Shown here: positions 45,453 to 57,346 of the stretch, piece by piece
Numbering within the stretch: the stretch's first letter is position 1
Layout: every line of letters starts with the position of its first letter
Assembly (NCBI RefSeq): GCF_001463705.1
Contig: NZ_BBWH01000031.1
Coordinates: forward strand, 62,001 to 126,000
Length of the DNA: 64,000 nt
From: Aureimonas sp. AU12
Lineage (GTDB): Bacteria; Pseudomonadota; Alphaproteobacteria; Rhizobiales; Rhizobiaceae
Reading direction: 5' to 3'
Program-made: the position numbers and the translations under genes
Notes under the pieces: generated by a model
Told to the model about the DNA's origin: nothing
The model's database searches: none
The model's input: the letters and a program-made list of their open reading frames with translations, nothing else

Positions 45453-45623
45453 AAGCAGGGGCGCTGCCCCCGCACCCCCGCCAAGGGACTTGAAGCCCCT
45501 TGGAACCCACTCTCTGGTTTCCCTCGATGGGGTGGGCCGTTGGCCCGCCCCATCGAGGGACAAAAGAAAAGAAGGGTCCGGGAATTCATTCCCGGGCGGG
45601 GACCGGGGCGGCAGCCCCGCCAT
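45453..45623. repeat. GC-rich structured intergenic element, copy C
   Basis: 171 bp between the yqaA start and the glcB stop, both minus-strand genes. Same plan as copies A and B. The central hairpin (45520-45560) is a 19-bp stem with one G-U pair; its outer half (CCCTCGATGGGGT) is unrelated to those of A and B, and the GGGCC-GTT-GGCCC tip is conserved. The fourth hairpin is CCGGGAAT/ATTCCCGG. It ends 8 nt from the glcB stop and begins 17 nt before the yqaA start codon, so unlike A and B it may influence a 5' leader. Confidence 0.9.
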
Positions 45624-45631
45624 CGCGCGCC

Positions 45632-47827
45632 TCACGCCCGGCGGCCGGCGGCCTTCTTCTCGCGGCGGCGGCGGTGAAGGACGGGTTCGGTGTAGCCGTT
45701 GGGCTGGATGCGGCCCTCGAGCACGAGCTCGAGGGCCGCCTGGAAGGCGACGGACTCGTCGAAATGGCCGGCCATCGGCTCGTAGAGCGGGTCGCCGGCG
45801 TTCTGCCCATCGACGACGGCGGCCATGCGCCGGAGGGTCTCGACGACCTGCGCCTCGGTGACGACGCCGTGGAGAAGCCAGTTGGCGATGTGCTGGGAGG
45901 AGATGCGCAAGGTGGCGCGGTCTTCCATCAGGCCGACATTGTTGATGTCGGGCACCTTCGAGCAGCCCACGCCTTGGTCGACCCAGCGCACGACGTAGCC
46001 GAGGATGCCTTGGGCGTTGTTGTCGAGCTCGGCCTGGATGTCCTCGGGTGTCCAGTTCGGGCGCACCGAGACGGGGATGGTGAGGATCTCGGAGAGCTTC
46101 GTGCGCGAGCCGCCGGCGAGCTCGGTCTGGCGCTGAGCGACGGAGACCTCGTGATAGTGGGTGGCGTGGAGGGTGGCGGCGGTCGGCGAGGGCACCCAGG
46201 CGGTGTTGGCTCCGGCGCGCGGGTGGGCGATCTTCTGCTCGAGCATGGCGTGCATGAGGTCGGGCATGGCCCACATGCCCTTGCCGATCTGGGCGTGGCC
46301 CTTGAGGCCGCAGGCAAGGCCGACGTCGACGTTGCGATCCTCGTAGGCCTTGATCCAGGGGGCGGCCTTCATGTCGCCCTTGCGGATCATCGGGCCGAGT
46401 TCGATCGAGGTGTGCATCTCGTCGCCGGTGCGGTCGAGGAAGCCGGTGTTGATGAAGACGACGCGGTTCTTGGCGCGGCGGATGGCCTCCTTGAGGTTCA
46501 CCGTGGTGCGGCGTTCCTCGTCCATGATGCCCATCTTGATCGTGTTGGGCTTGAGGCCGAGAGCGCTCTCGACACGGGCGAAGATCTCGTCGGCGAATTC
46601 GACCTCGTCGGGCCCGTGCATCTTGGGCTTGACGATGTAGACCGAGCCGGCGCGCGAGTTGCGGGGCCCCTGCTGCTTCTTCAGGTCGTGAAGGGCGACG
46701 AGCGTGGTGATGGCGGCGTCGAGCATGCCCTCGGGCGCCTCCGACCCGTCGCGCAGGAGCACGGCCGGGTTGGTCATCAGGTGCCCGACATTGCGGATGA
46801 GCATGAGCGAGCGGCCGGGCAGGGTCAGCGCGGAGCCGTCGGGCGCGGTGTAGTCGCGATCGGGGCTCAGGCGACGGGTGACGGTCTCGCCGCCCTTCTG
46901 GAAGCTCTCGACGAGGTCGCCCTTCATCAGGCCGAGCCAGTTGCGATAGACGGCGACCTTGTCCTCGGCATCGACGGCGGCGACCGAATCCTCGCAATCC
47001 TGGATCGTGGTGACCGCGCTTTCCAGGATCACGTCGGAAAGGCCGGCGGGATCGGTGGAGCCGATCGGCGAGGTCGGGTCGATGACGATCTCGCCGTGCA
47101 GGCCGTTCGTGGCGAAGAGGATCGAGGTCGGGGCGCCCGGCTCGCCGCGATAGCCCGCGAACTGCGAGGGCTCGGCCAGCGGCACGAGGCGACCGTCGTG
47201 CAGCGTCGTCATCAGCCGTGCCTTCTCCACCGCGAAGCCTTCCGCCTCGCGCCAGGAGGCGCCGTTCAGCGGCACGGAGCGGTCGAGGAAGTCGCGCGCC
47301 CAGCCGACGACCTTCTCGCCGCGCACCGGGTTGTAGCCGCGGCCGCGCTCGGCGCCGCCTTCTTCCGAGATGGCGTCGGTGCCGTAGAGCGCATCGTAGA
47401 GCGAGCCCCAGCGGGCGTTGGCGGCGTTGAGCGCGAAGCGGGCGTTGAGGACGGGCACGACGAGCTGCGGCCCGGCAATGCCGGCGATCTCGGCATCGAC
47501 ATCGGCGGTCTCGACCGAGAAGGCGCCGCCCTCGGGCACGAGATAGCCGATCTCGCGCAGGAAGGCCTCGTATTCCACGCCGTCCACCGTGCCGCCGCGC
47601 CGGTCGCGGCACCAGGCGTCGATCTTCGACTGGAGGTCGTCGCGGATGGCGAGAAGCTCGCGGTTGCGGGGCGCGAGATCGTGGAGGAGCCCCGAGAGAT
47701 CACGCCAGAAGGCGTCGGCCTCGATGCCGGTTCCCGGCAGCGCCTCGGTCTCGACGAACTGCTTCAGGCGATCATCGACCTTCAGGCCATGAAGTTCGGT
47801 GCGGCTTTCATCGGCGGCGGCGGACAT
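45632..47827 (-). CDS. glcB: Malate synthase G
   Basis: 731 residues from ATG 47827 ([17 protein letters not shown]), the normal length for the monomeric G isoform. It condenses glyoxylate with acetyl-CoA in the glyoxylate cycle or glycolate use. The active-site region includes [21 protein letters not shown] and [19 protein letters not shown], with [20 protein letters not shown] and [14 protein letters not shown]. No isocitrate lyase gene is nearby. Confidence 0.98.
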   Translation of the reverse strand: MSAAADESRTELHGLKVDDRLKQFVETEALPGTGIEADAFWRDLSGLLHDLAPRNRELLAIRDDLQSKIDAWCRDRRGGTVDGVEYEAFLREIGYLVPEGGAFSVETADVDAEIAGIAGPQLVVPVLNARFALNAANARWGSLYDALYGTDAISEEGGAERGRGYNPVRGEKVVGWARDFLDRSVPLNGASWREAEGFAVEKARLMTTLHDGRLVPLAEPSQFAGYRGEPGAPTSILFATNGLHGEIVIDPTSPIGSTDPAGLSDVILESAVTTIQDCEDSVAAVDAEDKVAVYRNWLGLMKGDLVESFQKGGETVTRRLSPDRDYTAPDGSALTLPGRSLMLIRNVGHLMTNPAVLLRDGSEAPEGMLDAAITTLVALHDLKKQQGPRNSRAGSVYIVKPKMHGPDEVEFADEIFARVESALGLKPNTIKMGIMDEERRTTVNLKEAIRRAKNRVVFINTGFLDRTGDEMHTSIELGPMIRKGDMKAAPWIKAYEDRNVDVGLACGLKGHAQIGKGMWAMPDLMHAMLEQKIAHPRAGANTAWVPSPTAATLHATHYHEVSVAQRQTELAGGSRTKLSEILTIPVSVRPNWTPEDIQAELDNNAQGILGYVVRWVDQGVGCSKVPDINNVGLMEDRATLRISSQHIANWLLHGVVTEAQVVETLRRMAAVVDGQNAGDPLYEPMAGHFDESVAFQAALELVLEGRIQPNGYTEPVLHRRRREKKAAGRRA

Positions 47828-48026
47828 GCGGCTTTTCCCCTCGTGCGATCCCGGCGCGCGGGCGCTTGGTTCCCGTGGAGGTGTCGCGAATAGGGGCGCG
47901 GCTGTCAAACGGACTTTACCGCCCCGTGCGAGACGGGACCGGGCGCCTCGCCTACGATGATCGCCGGGCCCCTCGCGCCCGTTCCGCACTGCCGCACGCC
48001 GCCGACCCGAAAGGACCGACCTGCCG

Positions 48027-49634
48027 ATGAGACCCGCCCTTCTCGCCCTCGCCGCCGCGCTCGGTGCGTCCGCCACGCTGCCGGCCGAAGCGTTCGACCT
48101 CAAGATCCTGCACGTCAACGATGTCCATTCGCGGGTCGAGCCGATCAGTCGGAGCGACGGCCCGTGCTCTGTCAAAGACGCGGAGGCCGGTGCCTGCTTC
48201 GGCGGGGTGGCGCGGCTGGCGGCGGCGATCGCGAACGAGCGCGCCAGGGCCGGCACGACGCCGGTGCTGCTCCTCGATGCCGGCGACCAGAGCCAGGGAT
48301 CGCTGTTCTATACGGTCTACAAGGGCAGGGACGCCGCGGAGTTCATGAACGCGATGGGCTTCGAGGCGACGGCCGTCGGCAATCACGAGTTCGACGACGG
48401 CGTGCCGGTGCTCTCGGACTTCGCCCGCAGCGTCCGGTTTCCGGTGCTCTCGGCCAATCTGGATCTCACGCGCGAGCCGGACCTCGCCGCGCTCATCGCG
48501 CCCTCCACGGTGGTCGAGAAGGGCGGCGAGCGGATCGGCACCATCGGCCTGACCCCGCCCGACACGGCGGAGCTGACGATCGGCGGCAGGACTGTCGGCT
48601 TCGGCGATCCCGTCGCGGCGGCGCGGCGCGAGGCCGAGCGCCTGACGGCGCAGGGCGTGACCAAGATCGTGCTCCTCAGCCATTCCGGCTACGCGCTCGA
48701 CCAGCGGCTGGCGGCCGAGGTGCCCGGCCTCGACGTGATCGTCGGCGGCCATTCGCACACGCTTCTCTCCGCCACCGACCCGAAGGCCGCCGGACCCTAT
48801 CCGACGCTCGTCACCGGGTCGGACGGGGTGGGCGTTCCGATCGTGCAAGCCTACGCCTACGGCAAGTATCTCGGCGACCTCACCGTGACCTTCGACGAGC
48901 GCGGCGTCGTGACCAGGGCCGAGGGCGCGCCGATCCTTCTCGAGCAGAGCCTGCCCGAGGACCCCGCCATGGTGGCGCGTGTCGCTGAGCTGGCGGTGCC
49001 GCTCGAGGCCATGCGAACGAAGGTGGTGGGGACGAGCGCCGCCGCCATCGACGGCTCGCGCGACACCTGCCGCACCGGCGAGTGCCAGATGGGCAATCTC
49101 GTCGCCGAGGCGATGCTGGCGCGCACCGGGGACCAGGGCGTGACGATCGCCATCGCCAATGGCGGGGGCCTTCGCGCCTCGATCGACGCCGGCCCGGTGA
49201 CGCTCGGCGAGGTGCTGACGGTGCTGCCCTTCCAGAACACGATCGCGACGTTCCAGCTGACGGGCGCCGACGTCGTGGCGGCGCTGGAGGGCGGCGTCGC
49301 CGAGGTCGAGGCCGGCGCCGGCCGCTTCCCGCAGGTGGCGGGGCTGCAGTTCGACTGGTCGCGAACCGGGCGGCCGAACGAGAGCCGGATCGAGGCAGTG
49401 CGGGTGCGCGACGATGCAGGCCGATGGGTGCCGATCGACCCGGCCGTCACCTACACGCTCGTCTCCAACAACTTCCTGCGCACCGGCGGCGACGGCTACA
49501 AGGTCTTCGCCGAGAAGGCGGTGAACGCCTACGATTACGGGCCGAACCTCGAAGACGCCGTCATCGCCTACCTGACGGCGGAGAACGCGCCCTACCGGCC
49601 GTCCACCGACGGGCGCATCCGCGAGACGCGGTAG
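48027..49634 (+). CDS. Periplasmic 5'-nucleotidase / UshA-like metallophosphoesterase
   Basis: 535 residues with a signal peptide (cleavage after about residue 21, TLPAEAF). The metallophosphatase domain shows [30 protein letters not shown] and GGHSHT; the C-terminal 5'-nucleotidase domain shows [13 protein letters not shown] and [14 protein letters not shown]. It dephosphorylates nucleotides in the periplasm to allow uptake of nucleoside and phosphate. Monocistronic, convergent with the ROK regulator gene. Confidence 0.94.
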   Translation: MRPALLALAAALGASATLPAEAFDLKILHVNDVHSRVEPISRSDGPCSVKDAEAGACFGGVARLAAAIANERARAGTTPVLLLDAGDQSQGSLFYTVYKGRDAAEFMNAMGFEATAVGNHEFDDGVPVLSDFARSVRFPVLSANLDLTREPDLAALIAPSTVVEKGGERIGTIGLTPPDTAELTIGGRTVGFGDPVAAARREAERLTAQGVTKIVLLSHSGYALDQRLAAEVPGLDVIVGGHSHTLLSATDPKAAGPYPTLVTGSDGVGVPIVQAYAYGKYLGDLTVTFDERGVVTRAEGAPILLEQSLPEDPAMVARVAELAVPLEAMRTKVVGTSAAAIDGSRDTCRTGECQMGNLVAEAMLARTGDQGVTIAIANGGGLRASIDAGPVTLGEVLTVLPFQNTIATFQLTGADVVAALEGGVAEVEAGAGRFPQVAGLQFDWSRTGRPNESRIEAVRVRDDAGRWVPIDPAVTYTLVSNNFLRTGGDGYKVFAEKAVNAYDYGPNLEDAVIAYLTAENAPYRPSTDGRIRETR

Positions 49635-49652
49635 GAACGCTCGGGTGCCGCC

Positions 49653-50885
49653 TCAACGGTCGGCGAGAAGCACCCGGTGGTCGAGCAGGAACTTGGCGAA
49701 GAAGGGCAGGCTCGCCGAGCCGACCTCGCGGGCCGAGCGGCCGATCGTGCCCTCGGCCACCGCGACGGGGGGCAGGCCCTGCAGGTCGAGCCGCGCCAGC
49801 GCCTCTCGCGTCGCCTCGGTGAGGCGCCGGCGCACGGTGGCGGGAAAGCTGCCGTCGATTACGGCCTTCTCGAAGTCGTAGACCGCGGCAGACGCGGCCA
49901 CCGCATGGGCGAGCCCGCCAGCCGCGATGGTGATCCACTCGTTAAGAAGCGGCCCGAGATCGCTCCAGTCGGCATCCCGGCGCCAGAGCTCGACGCTCGA
50001 GCGCCCGGAGGCCTCCACCATGCGCTCCAGCACGTGGATCGAGGCGACGTGGATGAGCTGGCGCTCGGGGCCTTCTCTCGTCGGGACCAGCATCGAGCCG
50101 AGCGCGCCGGCATTGCCGGTGCGCCCCGAGACGAGGGCGCCGTCGATGACGATGCCGCCGCCGACGAAGGCGCCGACGAAGAAGTAGATGTAATGGGCCG
50201 AAACGGCGGTGCCGAAGGCCTGCTCGGCGCCGCAGGCCGCGGTCACGTCGTTGGCGAGATAGACGGCCTCGCCGGTCGCCTGTTCGAGCTCGGCGGCGAA
50301 GTCGAGCCGGCGCCATTCCTCCATCTCGCCGGGCGGCGCCCCGTTGGCCTCGCCCCAGGCCCAGAGTTCGAAGGGCATGCCGACCCCGAGGCCCGACAGG
50401 CGACGGCGCAGGAGCGGCGGCAGCGCCGCGCGCAGCTCGTCGGCGGCGCGGGTGACAAAGGCGAGGATCTCGGCATGGCGGGGAAAGCGGTAGAGGATGG
50501 CGCGGCTCTCGCGCACCGTGCCGACGAAGTCCATCAGCACCATCTCGCTCGTGCGCCGGCCGAGCTTGAGGCCGAGCGCGAAGGCGCCGTCCGGGTTGAG
50601 CCGCATCGGCACCGAGGGCTGGCCGACGCGCCCGCGCCGCGGCTCGCCGGCCAGCACCAGCCCGTCGCCCTCGAGCGAGCGCATGATCACCGAGGCGGTC
50701 TGCGGCGAGAGGCCGGAGAGGCGCGCGATCTCGGACTTGGCGAGTTCGCCGTGGCGGCGGATGAGCGAGAGCACGGCGCGCTCGTTGTGCGCGCGAAGGC
50801 CCGCCTGGTTCGAGCCCCGGAGGCGTTCGTCGCCGCCGCTCGCCGGGCGCGCCGACCCGTCCGTCGGCAGCATCGCGTCGCCCAT
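49653..50885 (-). CDS. ROK-family transcriptional regulator (FrcR-like)
   Basis: 410 residues. The N-terminal winged helix (RRHGELAKSEIARLSGLSPQTASVIMRSLE) precedes a ROK sugar-kinase-like domain with FVGAFVGGGIVIDGALVSG. The CxCGxxGCxE zinc motif common in ROK proteins is missing; at that position the sequence runs VPTREGPERQLIH. It is divergent from the frcB-like gene, as frcR is in Sinorhizobium, so it probably represses the sugar transporter and is released by a sugar ligand. Confidence 0.9.
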   Translation of the reverse strand: MGDAMLPTDGSARPASGGDERLRGSNQAGLRAHNERAVLSLIRRHGELAKSEIARLSGLSPQTASVIMRSLEGDGLVLAGEPRRGRVGQPSVPMRLNPDGAFALGLKLGRRTSEMVLMDFVGTVRESRAILYRFPRHAEILAFVTRAADELRAALPPLLRRRLSGLGVGMPFELWAWGEANGAPPGEMEEWRRLDFAAELEQATGEAVYLANDVTAACGAEQAFGTAVSAHYIYFFVGAFVGGGIVIDGALVSGRTGNAGALGSMLVPTREGPERQLIHVASIHVLERMVEASGRSSVELWRRDADWSDLGPLLNEWITIAAGGLAHAVAASAAVYDFEKAVIDGSFPATVRRRLTEATREALARLDLQGLPPVAVAEGTIGRSAREVGSASLPFFAKFLLDHRVLLADR

Positions 50886-50959
50886 GCCCTGTGGCCCTCC
50901 CCCGATGTGAGGCCGATCTCGCGCCGGCTGTCACGGCCGAACCTTTCCCAACCCGCGGA

Positions 50960-51002
50960 CCCTGTCAATAAATAAATCCTCGTGAGTTATAGATTGACAG
51001 GG
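50960..51002. promoter_or_regulatory. Inverted repeat holding two divergent -35 elements
   Basis: CCCTGTCAAT (50960-50969) and ATTGACAGGG (50993-51002) are perfect inverted repeats 23 nt apart in the regulator-transporter gap. Each arm contains TTGACA facing outward. On the plus strand TTGACA (50994) is followed after 17 nt by TTGGAT (51017-51022), a good frcB promoter. A regulator bound here would control both directions. Confidence 0.55.
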
Positions 51003-51124
51003 GCTGACGGCTTGTGTTGGATGCCCCGGTACGACCCGGCGAGGAGGCTCGGGTCGCCCGCGTCCGACGCCCGGCCTCGAAGGTCGGGCCGGCCGGTGAT
51101 CGTTTTTTTCGGGAGGCTTCTTAA

Positions 51125-52156
51125 GTGAATTTGCGTCATCTCTTCGCGTCCGCCGCCGTCGGCGCGCTCGGTGTCCTCGCTCTCGCCGGCAGCGCCTCCG
51201 CGCAGTCGCCGATGACGGTCTGCCTGATTACCAAGACCGACACGAACCCCTTCTTCGTCAAGATGAAGGAAGGTGCCGAGGCCAAGGCCAAGGAACTCGG
51301 CATCAACCTGCAGTCCTATGCCGGCCGCGTCGACGGCGACTCGGACAGCCAGGTCCAGGCGATCGAAAGCTGCATCGCGGCGGGCGCCAAGGGCATCCTG
51401 ATCGCCGCCTCCGACACGAAGGGCATCGTGCCCGCCATCACCAAGGCACGCGACGCCGGCCTCATCACCATCGCGCTTGACACGCCGCTCGAGCCGCTGA
51501 ACGCGGCCGACGCGACCTTCGCCACCGACAATTACGAGGCGGGCGTCCTCATCGGCCAGTGGGCCAAGGCCAAGATGGGCAATGAGGCCGCCGACGCCAA
51601 GATCGCCTTCCTCGACCTGACCCCGCAGCAGCCCTCCGTGGCCGTGCTGCGCGACCAGGGCTTCATGGAGGGCTTCGGCATCGACGTGAAGAACAAGGAC
51701 GTGGTGGGCGACGAGAGCGACGCGCGCATCGTCGGACACGACATCACCAACGGCAACGAGGAGGGCGGCCGTCAGGCGATGGAGAACCTTCTCCAGAAGG
51801 ATCCGACGATCAACCTCGTCTACACGATCAACGAGCCGGCCGCGGCCGGCGCCTACGAGGCGCTGAAGGCGCTGGGCCTCGCCGACAAGGTGACGATCGT
51901 CTCCGTCGACGGCGGCTGCCCCGGCATCGCCAACGTCAAGGACGGCGTCATCGGCGCCACCTCGATGCAGTATCCGCTGAAGATGGCCGCGATGGGCGTC
52001 GAGGCGGTCAAGACCTTCGCCGAGTCCGGCAAGAAGCCGGAGGCCTCCGCCGGCCTCGAGATCACCAACACCGGCGTCGACCTCGTCACCGACGCGCCGG
52101 TCGACGGCGTCAAGTCGATGGACTCGGCCACGGCCGCGAAGGCCTGCTGGGGCTGA
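51125..52156 (+). CDS. frcB: Sugar ABC transporter substrate-binding protein, FrcB-like
   Basis: 343 residues from GTG 51125, with GGGAGG about 10 nt upstream. Signal peptide to about residue 24 (AGSASAQSP). Type 1 periplasmic-binding fold: [48 protein letters not shown] and [18 protein letters not shown]. Best match by recollection is the fructose/mannose/ribose receptor FrcB of Sinorhizobium. The ligand cannot be fixed from sequence. First gene of frcBCA. Confidence 0.88.
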   Translation: MNLRHLFASAAVGALGVLALAGSASAQSPMTVCLITKTDTNPFFVKMKEGAEAKAKELGINLQSYAGRVDGDSDSQVQAIESCIAAGAKGILIAASDTKGIVPAITKARDAGLITIALDTPLEPLNAADATFATDNYEAGVLIGQWAKAKMGNEAADAKIAFLDLTPQQPSVAVLRDQGFMEGFGIDVKNKDVVGDESDARIVGHDITNGNEEGGRQAMENLLQKDPTINLVYTINEPAAAGAYEALKALGLADKVTIVSVDGGCPGIANVKDGVIGATSMQYPLKMAAMGVEAVKTFAESGKKPEASAGLEITNTGVDLVTDAPVDGVKSMDSATAAKACWG

Positions 52157-52279
52157 TACGCTTCGCAAATCTCCGGCGCCGCGGGCTTGGAAAGCCCCGG
52201 CGCCGGAGCCTCGCGAGCCGGGCCGCCCGACGGGCGCGTCCGGCTTTGACGGACCCCGCGCAAGGGAGATCGCGGCTCG

Positions 52280-53358
52280 ATGACCGACACCACCACCCGA
52301 AAGGGCAGCGACTTCGAGGCGGGGCTCGACAAGAGCGACACCCGCGTGGCGGATTTCTCCGCCAAGCATAAACGCACGCCGCTCCAGCATCTCCAGCACT
52401 TCCTCCACGCCAATCCCACGATGGTGCCGGTGATCGTGCTGCTCTGCGGCATCGGCGTCTTCGGCGCGCTCATCGGCGGCCGCTTCTTCAACGCCTTCAC
52501 GATGACGCTGATCCTCCAGCAGGTCGCGATCGTGGGCATCGTCGGCGTCGCGCAGACGCTCATCATCCTCACCGCCGGCATCGACCTCTCGGTCGGCGCG
52601 ATCATGGTCCTCTCCTCGGTGGTGATGGGCAATCTCGCCGTGCTGCACGGCGTGCCCTCGCCACTGGCGCTGCTCATCGGCCTCGCCGTCGGCACGCTCT
52701 GCGGCGCCATCAACGGCGTGCTGGTCGCCAAGGTGCGCCTGCCGCCCTTCATCGTGACGCTCGGAACCTGGTTCGTCTTCGAGGCGATCAACTTCATCTA
52801 CACTCAGAACGCCACGATCCGGGCGCAGGACGTCGAGGCCGCCGCCCCGATGATGCAGTTCCTCGGGCGCACGTTCCAGGTCGGCGGCGCCGTCTTCACC
52901 TATGCGGTGGTGGCCGTGCTGCTTCTCGTGGCGCTGTTCTACTACATCCTCAACAACACGGCCTGGGGCCGCCACGTCTACGCCGTGGGCGACGACGAGG
53001 ACGCAGCGCGCCTGTCGGGCATCCGCTCGAACAAGGTGCTGATCTCGGTCTACGCGGTGTCGGGCCTCATCTGCGGCTTCGCCGGCTGGGCGCTCATCGG
53101 GCGCATCGGCTCGGTCTCGCCGACCTCGGGCTATGAGGCCAACATCCAGGCGATCACCGCGGTCGTCATTGGCGGCACCTCGCTCTTCGGCGGGCGCGGC
53201 TCGGTGCTCGGCACGCTCGTCGGCGCGCTCATCGTCGGCGTCTTCGCCATGGGCCTGCGCATCTACGGCACCGACCCGCAATGGACCCGCCTGACGGTGG
53301 GCGCGCTCATCATCCTGGCGGTCGCATCCGACCAGTGGATCCGGAAGGTCTCGGCCTG

Positions 53359-53359
<1 letters not shown>
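52280..53359 (+). CDS. frcC: Sugar ABC transporter permease, FrcC-like
   Basis: 359 residues with a ~50-residue polar N-terminus and eight to ten membrane helices of the ribose/xylose (BPD_transp_2) type. The segment GIDLSVGAIMVLSSVVMGN and the cytoplasmic GDDEDAARLSGIRSNKV loop that contacts the ATPase are characteristic, as is GGTSLFGGRGSVLGTLVGAL. Its TGA overlaps the next ATG (TGATG). Confidence 0.92.
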
Positions 53360-54153
<794 letters not shown>

Positions 54154-54182
54154 CAGAGGCTTCTCATCCGAACCCGGCATGG

Positions 54183-54222
54183 ACAAGAAGGGCTGCCCAG
54201 AAAGCGGCCCTTCTGCTTGTCA
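54183..54222 (+). terminator. Terminator-like hairpin after frcA
   Basis: GACAAGAAGGGC pairs with GCCCTT-CTG-CTTGTC around a TGCCCAGAAAGCG loop. There is no long T run. It also lies just past the parE stop on the other strand, so it may serve both. Confidence 0.5.
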
Positions 54223-54234
54223 ACGTCATGACCG

Positions 54235-54534
54235 TCAGGACTGAATCCGGGAAACGACGTCCATCCGGCGATGCAGGACACGCACCACGTCGATCCCACG
54301 CGGCGTCGATCTGCAGACGATCAGGTGAGATGCGACGGCGTAGGATCGGATCGGCGGTTCGATGCCTTCGATCGCGCGTCCAAGGTCCGGTGACCGTGTG
54401 ACCGCCTCCATTCCGGCCGTCAGAGCCAGGATATACCGGTCCGCTCGCGAAACGGACCATCTCTCGATCGAATAGGCGAAGATCTCGCCAAGGTCCGCCC
54501 GCGCCCGAGGCCGAAGCCGGATCTCAGACGCCAT
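54235..54534 (-). CDS. parE: ParE-family toxin
   Basis: 99 residues of the RelE/ParE fold: RLRPRARADLGEIFAYSIERW at the N-terminus, RADRYILALTAGMEAVTRSPDLGR in the middle and VVRVLHRRMDV near the end. ParE toxins usually poison gyrase. It overlaps the 3' end of parD by 11 bp, as expected for a coupled pair. Confidence 0.88.
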   Translation of the reverse strand: MASEIRLRPRARADLGEIFAYSIERWSVSRADRYILALTAGMEAVTRSPDLGRAIEGIEPPIRSYAVASHLIVCRSTPRGIDVVRVLHRRMDVVSRIQS

Positions 54535-54769
54535 GCTTGCGATGCATGTCGCTCAGGAAGTCGTGCGGGTCGAACGCCTCTGCCGGTCCGCTGTCCTCGC
54601 CTTCGCGGATCGCATCTCGCAACCCCTGCAGGCGCACCTCGTGCTCTTCCAGAAGGCGCAGGCCCGCTCGCACGACTTCGCTGGCCGAGCCGTATCGACC
54701 ACCGTGAAGCTGCGCCGCAACGAAATCGGAGAAGTGATCGCCCAGGATCACCGACGTGTTTTTCGCCAT
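54524..54769 (-). CDS. parD: ParD-family antitoxin
   Basis: 81 residues: ribbon-helix-helix N-terminus (MAKNTSVILGDHFSDFVAAQ, GRYGSASEVVRAGLRLLEE) and a charged flexible tail that binds ParE. Autorepressor of parDE. Placed between the frc and opp operons, on the opposite strand to frc. Confidence 0.9.
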   Translation of the reverse strand: MAKNTSVILGDHFSDFVAAQLHGGRYGSASEVVRAGLRLLEEHEVRLQGLRDAIREGEDSGPAEAFDPHDFLSDMHRKHGV

Positions 54770-54848
54770 CAGCTCCTCTTTCCACTACCAGCAAATATTA
54801 CCAGGGAGCACGGGCGCGAACAAGATAAGAGCGATGGTGACGATTGAG

Positions 54849-55905
<1,057 letters not shown>

Positions 55906-55913
<8 letters not shown>

Positions 55914-57018
55914 GGAGCGCGGTCTCCGTGGCGGTTCGTTCGACCGAGCCGGTGCCGGTTCCCGGCGCTGAACCGTACCCGGTTCCCGGCGCGGAACCAT
56001 ATCCGGTTCCGCGGGACGCATCGACGAAGGGGCGCCAGCAGGCGGCGCGGCGCACGGGCCCGGCGCGACCCTCCTGTGCCACAGCCTCCAGTGGCGGGCG
56101 CTCGGTGGCGCAGCGCTCGATGGCGCTGCGGCAGCGCGGATGGAAGGCGCAGCCGGCGGGCGGGTGGATGAGGTTGGGCGGGCGGCCGGGGATCGGCTCC
56201 ACCGCGCCGACGTCGCGGTCGACACGCGGGATCGAGGCGAGAAGCGCGGCGGTGTAGGGATGGGCGGGCGCGGCGAAGACGTCGTCGACCGCCCCCTCCT
56301 CGACGATCCGCCCCGCATACATCACCGCGATCCGGTCGGCGACGCCGGCGACGACGCCGAGATCGTGGGTGATGAGCACGAGCGCGGTGCCCGAGCCGGC
56401 GGTCAGCTCGGCGAAGAGCTCGAGGATCTGCGCCTGGATGGTGACGTCGAGCGCGGTGGTCGGCTCGTCGGCGACGAGGATCTTCGGCCGGCACAGCAGC
56501 GCCATGGCGATCACGACGCGCTGGCGCATGCCGCCGGACAGTTCGTGCGGATATTGCTCGATGCGACGTTCGGCGTCGGGAATGCCGACGCGCTTCAGCA
56601 TCGCCAGCGACTGCACCTCCGCCTCGCGCCGGCCGAGCCCCTGATGGACCTCCAACGTCTCGGCGAGCTGGCGCTTGATCTTCATGGCGGGGTTGAGCGC
56701 CGTCATCGGGTCCTGGAACACCATCGCCATCTCGCGGCCGCGAACCTTGTCGAGGTCGCGGGATTTGAGCGCCAGGAGATCGCGCCCCTCCAGCCGCGCC
56801 GCGCCGCTCGCACGCCCGTTGCGCGCCAGGAGGCCGAAGACGCCGTTAAAGGTCTGCGACTTGCCCGAACCGGACTCGCCGACGATCGCCAGCGTCTCGC
56901 CGGGCCGCACCGCCAGATCCATCTCGCTGACCGCCCGCACCTCGCCGTCGGGCGTGGCGAAGCGGATCGAATAGCCGGAGAGCTCCAACAGCGGGGGCGT
57001 GTCGTCGGGTATCAGCAT
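55906..57018 (-). CDS. oppD: Oligopeptide ABC transporter ATP-binding protein OppD-like
   Basis: 370 residues from ATG 57018 ([17 protein letters not shown]). Walker [11 protein letters not shown], signature [16 protein letters not shown], Walker [14 protein letters not shown]-terminal [15 protein letters not shown]. The C-terminus ends in a tandem GTGYGSAP repeat encoded by 24-bp DNA units at about 55945-56013, unlike any part of OppD I know. Overlaps oppF. Confidence 0.92.
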
Positions 57019-57058
57019 GAAGGGACCTCGCGAGCGTCGGTCTTGCACCGGCGGGCGG

Positions 57059-57346
57059 TCACCAGCCCATTCCGGTATAGAGTTCGTTCCAGTCGGGGTT
57101 GATCGCTTCGATGAGCGAGACCTTCCACGAGCGCGGCCAGCGCTTGAGCGTCTTCTCGCGGGCGATGGCGTCGCGGATGTCGAAATGCTCCTCGTACCAG
57201 ACGAGGCGGCGGCATCGGTAGCGCGAGGCAAAACCCGGCGTCAGGTCCGTGCGGTGCTCGAAGACGCGGCGCGCGAGATCGCCGGTCACGCCGACATAGA
57301 GCGTGCCGTGCTTCTGGTTGGCCATGATGTAGACGTGTCCGGCCAT
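57059..57346 (-). CDS. Stand-alone GIY-YIG nuclease domain protein
   Basis: 95 residues: GHVYIMANQKHGTLYVGVTGDLARRVFEHR holds the GIY-YIG core (Tyr, Tyr, Gly) and the catalytic Arg; LVWYE and AIAREKTLKRWPRSWKVSLIE follow, with the conserved Glu. This is the small YhbQ-like group, probably a DNA nuclease of unknown target. It sits inside the opp operon, between oppD and oppC, next to inverted repeats, which suggests insertion. Confidence 0.88.
   Translation of the reverse strand: MAGHVYIMANQKHGTLYVGVTGDLARRVFEHRTDLTPGFASRYRCRRLVWYEEHFDIRDAIAREKTLKRWPRSWKVSLIEAINPDWNELYTGMGW

Noticed and set aside
45435-45510. Extended N-terminus of the YqaA-like protein to ATG 45510
   Set aside because: The extension is translated repeat element; the GTG at 45435 fits the family start.
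45500-47893. Plus-strand open frame of 797 codons opposite glcB
   Set aside because: Antisense of malate synthase G; begins inside the structured repeat.
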